From: Gari tellinella
Lineage: Eukaryota; Mollusca; Bivalvia; Cardiida; Psammobiidae
Assembly: GCA_922989275.2 (NCBI GenBank)
Contig: OV277863.1
Span: 51,628,999-51,692,998, forward strand
DNA: 64,000 bases
Direction of reading: 5' to 3'
Shown here: positions 33,301 to 45,300 of the stretch, piece by piece
Position numbering within the stretch: position 1 is the first letter of the stretch
Layout of the letters: every line of letters begins with the position of its first letter
Notes under the pieces: model-generated
The model's database searches: none
What the model saw: only the letters and a program-made list of their open reading frames with translations
What the model was told of the DNA's origin: nothing
Made by a program: the position numbers and the translations under genes

Positions 33301-36300
33301 CAGCCTGCTTTAAGCTACCATCTGCTAGAATATTGAAAATATTTCTTTTCATACATTTTCATAACTGTATAAATTGGAGCTATTTTCCTCGAAGGAGAAA
33401 TAAATTACAGACGTAAAAAGGGTATTTATGGGGTATAGGGTTAAGGCATTTTTCTTTACTTTCACTCTGCTTTAAGCTACCATTTGCTATTATATAGGAT
33501 ATATATCTTATTTTTCCCATTTATAACAATATCAAATGGATAAATTTTCTTCAATGGATGAATTAAAGAAAATGCGTAAAAAGGTGTGTTTATGGGGTAG
33601 TGTGTAAACAACATGTGACCACATACAGCACGTTGAAAGTAAAGCAGAATGAAACAGAAGGCAAATTCCGATTAATCTCTGCTACAATCTGCTAGGATAT
33701 ATTATTTTGCATATTCATGTAGTAAAAAGTGGAAGTTTTCTCTTCAGAGTAGTAGATCTAATACATAAAATGTGTCAAATGCGTTTTTATGGAGTAATGG
33801 GTTAAATCACAAGAAAATGCCAAGAAAGTATAGCATTTTCTTTATAGTTACAATGGACTAGACTTTTTGAGAAACTGGAATTGTTATTAAAAAGATTCAT
33901 GCTGATCAAACATATCAAATATTTAGCTAATAACTATTTGCCCTAAAGTCTTTAGTATGGCTCCAGCTCATGTGCTTTGTAACTGAGAATTTGATCTGGA
34001 TCTATGCAGTTTGCCTTTTTTAAATATAGTTTGATAGTTGATGATTGTAAATGTAATGTTTTGACTTGCTTGGTATTATGCTTGATGTTATTTATTAAAG
34101 CTAGATTGCTAACCCACTGTTTTGTTATGTATTATATTATTAGACCCAAAATTACAGATTAATAAAATAAAATCAATTTCATCAATTTTAAATCTACAGA
34201 CAATATCACTGTGTGCTTAACCCTTACCCTGCAGTAATAGCTTCTGCTTTTAAATTGTCGTCTGCAAACAATATTTAAATTAGATTTGTACATATTTCAA
34301 TTAAAAAAGTCTGAGCGATAACTGGTATACAGTTTGGATACAGATCAGATGCGACATTATGCAGCATCAGATCTGGATCCAAACTGTTTGAAAAAATAAC
34401 AGTCAACTCACGATCCACAGCTTAAGGGTTAAATGCACAGCTATCACTTGCCCCTATATTGGTCTACATCTATCAATTAGTACCCTGCTGTGATAATTTG
34501 TTTGTAATAAACATACCCTGATAAGGGCGATCTAATCACCAAGTATCAAGCTGTGATTGGGGGGGGGGGGACTGCTATATAGAACTTGATATAGGGCTTT
34601 AATATCGGTGATCGTACTTACAAAAGTATCGGGAACAATTTTTATAGTGGAAGTTTTATAAAAATCAATAATAAAATTACCTCTATTTCATCTTTTTAAA
34701 CCAAATATAGAATCTATATATAGATCTAACATCTATACTAAGCTTTGTTTTAAATTTAATAAAAGTCTTTATCTACAGTAAACTTGATCTATCAACCTCG
34801 CAACGTGTTTATATGGATCTAGTAAAACCTGTTTTGACGCATAATATCCAGCTCATTTCGCACGTTTCTCCATTTCGTTTTCTAACTTCTGAGTAAAAGT
34901 TAAAGAGACGATTTGCTGAATGTTACGAAGTTTTCCAGCAAATTTATTGATTCTAGATTCTACTTCTTGAAATTATTAAGATCTAAAAGCAGTTTAAAGC
35001 ACTGGAATTTCTATATTTCTTTCGTCTTCATTGAATCCATAGGCTTTTTTATCTATGATTTCTTGAGTTTTCGTGTTCGACAGACCCGCAAATCTGCCAT
35101 TGGAACTCAATAGTAAATCTTAAGATTTGTGGAAGCCGGGCGTGTATTTTCGAGTTACGTAATGTTCATTGATTACCTCCCTTTAATAAAATTTTGCATC
35201 GGTAGTAACCAGTAATAGTGCTGCAAACGGGAGACCATATCTCACTTATTTAGGGGGTCAACTGGTCCTCGCCTGTAAACATAGGTTTCTATATACCAAA
35301 ATGTTCGTCTAAGCCTGTAGATATTGGATCCGGTTGATGCAGTTCGCAAAGCAGATGGACAACATCGCAATCCAAGATGGCGTCCAAGATGGCCGCCGGA
35401 AATACATAAAATCCCTTACGTCTTAGTTGTGGGTACAATTTTCGAAAAAATAAACTAAATTTGCCTCAAATTTAATCAAAGCACATCAAATATGTATTTG
35501 GAACAAAGAATTTATAAATAATGGCATTTAAAATCAAGAAAACTTTCAAAATGGCCGTCAAAAAAGCATATTTTGTGGGTTTTTTCTCATGAAAATGAAA
35601 TTTTAACTGATGAACTAAAGATATCTTGATAATGGCACTGGTTTCTTTATATTAAAATGTATGTTTTAGTCTGTAAATTATGGAACCAGTTGCTGCATTT
35701 AACAAAACTTTGATTAAAGTTGGCTATTCATGATTGTTTCCAAGATGGCGCCAATTAAATATATGCACTTCATATATAAGTGGACATTTTCATATATAGA
35801 AAACCTGAGCTCCTTAATTCAATTTTTGATAGAAATGGTGATCTCAGTGAAGCAAAGCAACACATTTGGCACAAATACTCCTGAGGGTTTCTAGTTTAAA
35901 AAAAAAAAGTCGTTAGCCACCTGTAAAATCAAATATGGCGGCCATTTTTTAATATGGCCGCCATGTGAAGTAAAAAAATTATTACACAATGTCAGTTTTT
36001 CATGTGACATTTATTTTTAAAGGTGTAATTCCACATTTCAAGTACACAGTATTCTTAATATCCTTGAATCATATTTAAAAAACATACATTATTGCACTGG
36101 AACACTTTTTATTGAAAATGCCGCGATTTTATGATCTTGAAAAAGTTGTTTGCATTGATTTATGGGTTTGGTGGTATGCATACGAGAATTCTCATTTTTC
36201 ACTGCTCAAATAATAATGAAATATGCATAAAACATGCATTTATGTTCTATTCATTCAGATACACGACTTTAAACTGTCCCAAAGTCAAGAAATTAAGTTG

Positions 36301-39300
36301 CTGTATACTCAAACAACTAAAAATAACCTTATTACCAAAATAATTCCTCCTCTCTAAACCGAATACAGAAATACTTCAAATAATTTCTTGTTACAAATTG
36401 TTAGTAATAACAGATACCGTATGTAAGTCTTTATTAAAAAGATGCTTAAAGTAGGGGCGGTGGTCCAGTGGTAGGCCGGTCACCTTGGAAGAGAGAGGTT
36501 CCTGGTTCAAGCCCTGTCAGGATCACTGAAATTTTTCTGAGCAAAAAATTAACCCTACATTGCCCCATTTAACCCAGGTGAATTAAATGGGTACATGAGA
36601 GGGGAAAAGTCAATGTGCCATGGCTGCAACTTGCCCGTAATGTGAATGGTCGAATTGTTGTGACTCGATGATCTGGGAGGTAATTGTAGAAGTCGGCAGA
36701 ATATGACATGTAAATTTCAGACTTAATAAACCCATACCTTTACCTTTTTTCTTACCTTTTAAAAACAGCACATGTTTTGAAAAGAGTGATTGTCAACACA
36801 GACCCAGGGCACACTGGTGACGTCACTGCTGTGAAACTTAGAATGGGGTCCAGTGTCAGCTAAATGTTAGTGTTCCAATTATTGTAATATACATGTTAGT
36901 GTCCCAAATGTTATATAATCATCATCATCATCATTATCATCCAGTTTAGTTTAACCAGGCCATTTATAAATCCTTCTTACGAGGGTGAGGCCTGGCTGTC
37001 GAGTCTGGAACGAAGTCTTCGCGGTCATGTTTTACAAGGTCCTCTCTTATAATCAGCTGAGATAACACAGAGTCAAAAGGGACAACTTCTTCTAGCTTGA
37101 CTTGGCAGATCCATCGTTTCATGGCTTTGTCATTTCACAGCATAACTCTGAGTGTACTTGCTGAAACCGCCCATGTCTCTGATCTGTAGAGCATAACACT
37201 TCTTACATAGGCTGAGTTGACTAGACCTCTGGTTGCTGATGGCAGAAACTTGCTGGTCAATATGGGGAGGAGCTCTCTGAACTTTTAACAGACAGACTTA
37301 CAGTGTGTTATTACTGCAAGCTCACATCCTTCTTCAGACCACAGTGTGTCTCCAAGGTAGCAAAAGTCTGTTACTACAATGAGATTTTCATTTTCAGCCT
37401 CTACCTCTGTCATAGGCCTACCTTCTGTTGGTCTGGCTGAACCCTCTAAGGATGGACATTTGTACTGTGGATCAGGTCTGAGTGGTCCCTTGATTCCACT
37501 GCATGTATTGTGGACCCACGTTGAGCAGTATGAGCAAAGAATGGTGTTTCTGCCCGTTCCACTTAGGCATACTGAAAAGGGGTATTTTCCTGATCTTCTC
37601 AGTGAATTAATGTTGGACCAGAGATCATTACCTTGTTCTTGTTCATGTTGACTCTATGCCCCTTCTTTTCCATTCCTGTCTTTCATATGGTCAGTCGCTC
37701 AGTCAGTGCTTCAGTAGGGGTGTCAATGATAGCCAGGTCATCCGCGTAGAGGAGCTCCCATGGACAGCTGGTGTGGAATTCAATTAACACTGCGTCCAGG
37801 GCATTAATAAAGAGGAGAGGGCTTTTAATAATCCCCTTTTCATGTAAGATAGCTACACCTGAAATGACAGTATGTGCCAGAGCGGGAGAGCCGAGCCAAG
37901 GGTAACTGGGTACGGTGGTGTACAGATCGCACGGGATTTAAATCATTCTGAATGAACGATCGGACTAGATGTAGGATTATTAATATACCCCAATCTAGTT
38001 GTATCTGAGTTGTATCTAGTTGTATCCCATATTTGGATATGCGTATATTATAGATGTATTCACTTATCACAATAAAAGGTAGTAAAGTATAGCCCCTCTG
38101 CCATTTGTTGAATATGCATGAATATGGCGAATGCAAATCCATTCAGCTCAAAAGCTGAAACCGACTGGGACAAGTGTTGTCTCTGTTAAACAGCAAAGAA
38201 GACAGAATCTCTAAAACCCCCAAAGCCTGGAAGTCAGGAAAACAATAGCTATGCAATGATTGCTACAAACATTGTGCATTTCAATGCCATCACCAACTCC
38301 CACTTCATATAGTGAATTGATCCAGAGTGAGCCTCGACAGACAATTACCATGGGAATAGACCTACGACTGAACGAGTCTGCCTGTAACCTCAATGATGGT
38401 AAGCTCGTAGCTATAGTTAGTGATGGTGATGCTGTGGTACAAGAGCTGAAGTATCACAAGTCATGTTTGACAGCACTGTACAATAAGGAATTGGCTTATT
38501 TGTCATTGATTGAAACACAGGAAAGTTTTGATCCACGTGAAAAACAAGTGTTTCCACTTGTGTTTTCAGAGCTCGTAGCATTCATTATGGAGACAAAATT
38601 GAGTGTAACAGGTCCTCTTGTATTTAATTTTAATGCTCTTGTGACAATGTTTATGCAACAAGTAGTTTAGGATTGAAACCCAATCAAGAACAGTTGTTCA
38701 CTCGAAGTGACTGAAAGAAATATTGTTAGCTGAAACTCCTGACTTGGAAGTCCACAGTAACGGAAATAGCGTTACTCTTGCATTTAGGAATGATATTGGC
38801 CTACCGTAGTTCTATCTAAAGTATCCATTTATTCTGAAGCCATGGTACTAAGCAAGGCAGCAACACTTTTTCTCAAATCAATGCTTAAACACAAGTGCTC
38901 CTTTTGATGGCAGGTTCAATGATTTGTATTTATGCTAGAACATGTGGTTGACGTGAAATAGCGATCGCGACATGGAGCTTGTAAAACAGATTCCGCAATG
39001 AAACAGCTCCTGCAATACAACGGTCATTCTAAGCACAGAGAAGGAGCTTCCACGTTCAGATATTATAAAGAACGCGAGACACCATTTTCATTTTTATTGC
39101 AACGTCTGTTTATTCGAAGACTCTAAGGAGAGCGCTTGTTGAATTGCTGAAATTAAACTCTTTCCTAATTCCGTACAACATTCAAACAGATGGACAGTAG
39201 CCCTAGCAGAGGAAGAAGTACCATCCTCAAAAACGGCAGAGTCGTTTTTGACTGCCTCTAGTGTGACAAAAACACATTAATCACCGAGTTACAGCATTTG

Positions 39301-42300
39301 CCCATTACAAACTTCTGAAGGATTCATATTGTAAGAAAACCAGCCATCTCTTGACTTTGAACCTTGGTGCAACAACCGGATAAAAAAAAGTCAACAGTTC
39401 AACTACTGGTTCATTGTTTTGTCAATATAACTGACTATTCTGTCTAATAATGTCGTTTCGGGCTAATTTCAACCTCTACCATTAGCGGCATTGATACCTT
39501 ACTTCTTCTCAAACAACAACGTCAACTATGCATGCTGGCTACCGGTACATCTGAATGAAATGCTTACCTTTGATGTGACACATCCTAACGTGTACTAGGC
39601 ATTTCAGGACGGCCGGGAAATTTGTTGGGTTTAAATCGAAGCGACCTTTCATTGCAATGGCAGTTGACCAAGCCCATGAGCAGACTAATATTTCAATCAA
39701 AGGAAAAGGATGGGGCTGTAGGTGTGACAGAAAGACCCTTCTGCGTTAAGAAGATGGATGGTAGCTGGACCTGAAGTTTCACGCAGCACTTCATGAACAT
39801 ATCAAACGGGCTGCTTACCAAGCAGGGTGTATATGGGGACAATGTTTAGAACCGTGAATGGAAACTGCAAGCCCTGTGGATTGGGGATGGACAAAGCAAA
39901 GCAACATGTGGAGGGTTCACTGGACCTCATTTGCACAAATAGCAGCGAGCTGCAAACAGCTGACAAAAAGTGGCTGCAAGAAGAAATACACTGGACACTG
40001 CAAATGCTACAAAAATGGATTTGCCTGTACCAAACTGTGCAGTTCCAGAGTAAAAACATAACATTTGACTTCAGTTTAAGTGAATTGCTTTGGAAACATG
40101 ATAGAAAATGTACCAGAAATTTACTTTTACGATGTTAGAACAGGTTTTGGTGGCCATTTTGGAAAATGGCCGCCATCTTGTTTTTTCTACATACGTCGTT
40201 GTTTATCAGGAAGATCATATGACATGGTTTGTTTTAAATAATTGCCATTTTTCTGAGGTGACAATGGTTTATTAAGGATGGTTAACTTGAAATATCCCTT
40301 GGAGATGGCCATCTTGGAAATTGGCCGCCATATTGAATTGCTTACGACAGTTCTGAGGTAAGCACATCTTGGTGAACATTTATGTTTCATGGTTGTTTCC
40401 CCAAGTGAACCATGTTTTCACTAAAAACTCAGCTACTTAGTTATCAACAAAAAATGTAGCATTTCATTAGTAAAAATATCATAGTTACGTCAAAAAACCC
40501 GCAAAATACACCTCTTTTGCGGCAATTTTGAATAACTTCTTGATTAAAAGAGCTTTTTATTATAGATTTAAAGCTCAATATTCCTATTTTATGCATTTTA
40601 AATACATTTGAGGCAAATTTAGTTTATTTAATGGCAAACTGTACCAACAACTGAGTCCTAAGAGATATTTGGTATTTTCGGCGGCCATCTTGGACGCCAT
40701 CTTGAATTGCGATGTTGTCCATCAGCTTTGCTAACTGCATCAACCGGATTCATAATCTGCAGACTTAGACGAACATTTTGGTATATAGAAACCTATGTTT
40801 ACAGGCGAGGACCAGTTGGCTGTCTTAAATGGTCTGATATTTGCAGTACTATAAGCTTCCTTGTGTATACTTAAATCTACACTTTCCGTATTATGAAAAT
40901 AATGATGTAAAATTGATTTTTAAAATCTAGTGTATGATCTTTGATTAAATCGCAAACAATCAAAGCTAAGATTTTGTAAATGTAAACGTTTATAAGACTA
41001 AAACAGATCAAGTCTTATAGTCACAACTAATCTCTATGAGTCTTAGATTTATCATAGATAAATTTCAAAATAGATCTACACTTCACATTTATGTTATAAG
41101 TACTCGGACATAATATCAAAAAGGCTAATATTTGCTTAAAGTCACATTAACACTTCCTAAAGCAGTTATTTCAAATTTCATAACGCAGTCATCATATGAC
41201 GCAACCGCGCTTAGCAGCGAGCACAATCGTATAATAGTGACCGCTAGCTTGTACAAAGATAAAGAAGGAGCGTACGTAGGTAAGGTATACTATAGTTATA
41301 TAGTGAAACGTCAAACACCTTCTCTGAAACTAATATGACCAGAGTTGATACTTGGCACGGTGAAAGTTCTAGAAGAACTTTACCAACATATTCAAGCGGC
41401 CCATTGCATATCTAGGTCACAGGAGCTAAACATATTTTTTTTCAATGAAACCTTCAAAAAATCTTCCTGTCATAATAGTCACCACAGTACCCTGAGCTTA
41501 GGTATTTGGTTCACAGCATCATCTACTCAGCAATAGGCACTGTCATATTGTCAAAATTTCTCAGCTTTTCAAGATACATGTATTTACATTTACGTCAACG
41601 GTTCCATGCGAGCGATTTAGGGCCGTATACGGCTCTTGTTTAAAATTGGCATTATAAAATAAGAAAATTTTGATAATGTTAACTTTTTCATTATTGCGAC
41701 AAACCGAGCAAACAATGTTTTAAGGTTATAGATTCATAATGCGAAAATCTGAACACCGTTTCCGCATATTCTGTAATATGCCCGGCACAATCTTACTACA
41801 CGAACATTGAAGCTTCATGTACATACCGATGTTCGATGTTTTCTATTATGGCTCTAAAACCTTAATAAAGAAATGACCAGTAAAAGAAGAGACATTTACC
41901 ATTTACTCCATAGCCAATTTCTATTTGTGAAGACTAGTGACTACGGAAAGAAGGCTGAAAGTAAAGCAGAATGCCCCTTATGATACATGCTGCTTTACTT
42001 TAAGCTTGCTTTAAGCTGTCATCTGCTAGAACATAGAATTATTTCTTATGATACATATTCATGACTGTGTGAATTGTACCAATTTTTGTCATTAGGAGGA
42101 ATTAGTTAACAGAGTTAAACGGCATATCTAGGGAGTATATGGTTAACATAAAAGGCATTGCAAATTCATAGCATTGCTCTATTCCAATATTTCGACCTCC
42201 AAGGACATTTTGCAAAGAAAATTATGTCCGACATGATTTTCTTTGAAAAAGGCATTTAGAGGTCGAACTATCAGAAAAGAGCATTGTTATAATTTTAAAC

Positions 42301-45300
42301 TAATTTAATTCCCCATTTCGAATATTGCTATATCTGTCTTTAAAGTTACTGAAGATAAAACTTTTAAATGACGTTAATCCATTGTATTTCAATTATATTA
42401 TGAAACACCATCTACCTTTGAACATCGTAGACTTTTCAGTTCTTATTAAAGCTTAGGATTGCTATGACAAACAGTGCAGCCACTGATCAGAATGCTCTTA
42501 TATGAGCTATCTGAGCTGGGTCTACATTGTTTGCATACTACTGATCCATCAGTATCCAGCTTACAATAAGTTACACATAAGCAATATTTGTAATTCAAAG
42601 ACATACATGTATAAGTCAGTACCTCCTTGACATTATAATCAGCAATGCCTAGAAATCGGACATGTAACATGGGCAAAGTCTATTCGCAGGCAAAGGGATA
42701 AAGTAAAATCAAAGACCACCCTATAAGTATTTTGTAAAGTACGAGTATAATGAAAGGTCAACTTCATGTATTGATTCTAATCTGTTGTTCAGAATTTAGA
42801 TGACCACATGGCAAAGTGACCCACAGAAAGTGTTTCTGTATAATAATTCGAATATGCAAAGTAGCAGAGGTCAATTTATAAGGGGGGGGAAATGAATCCT
42901 TAATTCGTAGATTGGATCAGAAGGTAATATCTTTTTAAAAGTTAATTGAGGCTGAGGCCGCTGAGCTTGTCGATATATTTTCATTGATGCCATAGTTATA
43001 CAGTTTTGTATGAGAAGGATGTAATACATATAATTGTGCATTTCTAACATTCCTGAAAGATCTTAGTCGCTGTTCACCTAAACCCCATCCTATAAATCAG
43101 GGCTTCCATTTCTTCGGATTTCTTCCGAAATCTTCTGATTTGTATCCTAGCAGATGGTAGTTTTAAACAGACTGGAAGTAAAGCAAAAAGCGCCTAAATG
43201 CGCATTCTGCTTTACTTTCAATATCGGTTTTAAGTTTCCTTGTGTTTAGATAATGACTATAGCGTAAAATCGCGTTTGAAAAATAGAAAAATTGGGAAAT
43301 CTTAGGAATTTTCATAATCACGTTATAGCAACCCTGCATAACTAGTCACCAAGATAATTCTGAAAATGTCCCTTGCAGAAATTTAGTTTACGATTATGTT
43401 AAGTGTCTTCCTCTTTTGTTTGTTGTAGGAATGTGTCAGTTGTAAGAATTAAACATTTCAGTCAATTCCCACTACAAATAGCAACATACCCTGTCCAGAT
43501 TATGTATTTGCCAGTCCTACAATATTCATACAATCAAAAATCAGTGAAGACTTTGGTCAAATGTCATTTACAGCAGCACATCGACATTGTGCGAGTTTGG
43601 AGCTGTGCTTCTTGGAATTATCAACTGTCAGGGCTGCCATAATATCAGGATTTTTCTTAATTACTAAGTGCTACGGAGCTGCGAAATGTTTCCGAAATGA
43701 TCGGCTTTTATTGACAATCTACGTTTTTATATCAAGGTCAGGACTGTAAATGGTGTGGTATATTGTTTTTCAAAGATGTCTTTGAACACAAACGCACGTG
43801 AATAAAGGGTTTAAACCCATAACCCCATAGCCTGATTCTAGTTTTGAAAATAGAGCCACTTAAAGTAGGTGGACAATAAAGCAGCCTGCTTTAAGCTACC
43901 ATCTGCTAGAATATAGAAAATAGTTCTTACAATACATATAATCATATTCATCACTGTATAAAATTAAAATTTGAACGAGTGCGTGTTTATGGGGTAATGG
44001 GTTTTATGCACATTCTGCTTTACTTTCAACTTGCTTTAAGTGGTCAAGTGTGTTCAAAACTAGAAGCAGACTATATTGAGCACATTCTGCTTTTCTTTCA
44101 ACCTGCTTTAAGTAGTAACGGGGTTGAAACTGCATGCAAACCTAATAACTTCATTTATCAATCTTTCAACTAAATAGACACACACTTCATACAGTTATAA
44201 CTTTGTAAGTCGGACAGACACAAAACATGCACTTTATTAAACACGTGACTGTTCAATACAGAGCAAAAGTGATACAGATAGACCTTAAGACAGCGTTCTG
44301 CGTTTCTTTTGTCCTGCACTAAAATACACACATGTCCATTATTGTCTTTATAAATGCGCTTCTTTTTTAGAACCGATGGACACAGGTTTGACTGGCGGAT
44401 TTTTAACTATCCAATCCGCAATTGACTGTTGTGTTTTAAGAGAGTTGACTTCTGATTTCGACAATATTTCTAAATGTTATGTTTGAGAAATTTCGAGTGT
44501 CGAGTTTCTACAATAGTTCGACTTTTCCCGGCCCGGCAAATTGTCGAACGTCGAAATTCGACATAAGTTCGACTTACTGAATATGTTATAGAAATGTGAA
44601 TGTCGAACGTTGAATTTCGACAATATTTCGAATTTTTCCCGGCCCGGCAAATTGTCGAACGTCGAAATTCGACATAAGTTTTACATAGTGAATGTGCTTC
44701 AGAAACGTTGAAAGTCGACCGTCGAATTACGACAATATGTCGTCTTTTGCAGCCCGGCAAATGGTCGAACGTCGAATTTTGACAAATATTTGACATTTTG
44801 GTAACAGGACAATGTCGAACGTCGAAATTTGACAATATTCGACCAATTTCCTGTCTGGCAATTAGTCGAATGTCGAAATTCGACATGAATTCGTCACTTT
44901 AACGTCTTTGTTAAAATGTCAAATGTCGAAATTCGACAATATTTCGATTTTGCCAGACCTGGAAAATTGTCGAATGTTGAAATTCGACATAAGTTCGACA
45001 TAGTGAATGTGTTTAAGATACGTTGAAAGTCGAACGTCGAATTTCGACAAATTTTCGACATTTTGGTAAAAGGACAATGTCGAACGTCGAAATTCGACAA
45101 TATTTCGACTATTTTCTCTGTCTGGCAATTTGTCGAATGTCGAATTTCGACAAAAATTCGACACTTTACCGGCTTTGTTGAAATGTCGAATGTCGAAATT
45201 TGACAATATTTTGATTTTTTCCTGGCACGGCAAATTGTCGAACGTCGAAATTCGACATAAATTCGACAAAGTGAATGTGTTTAAGATATGTTGAAAGTCG

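Noticed and set aside
37379..37651. 90-codon + strand ORF as a gene
   Set aside because: It lies antisense to clear reverse transcriptase sequence on the other strand.
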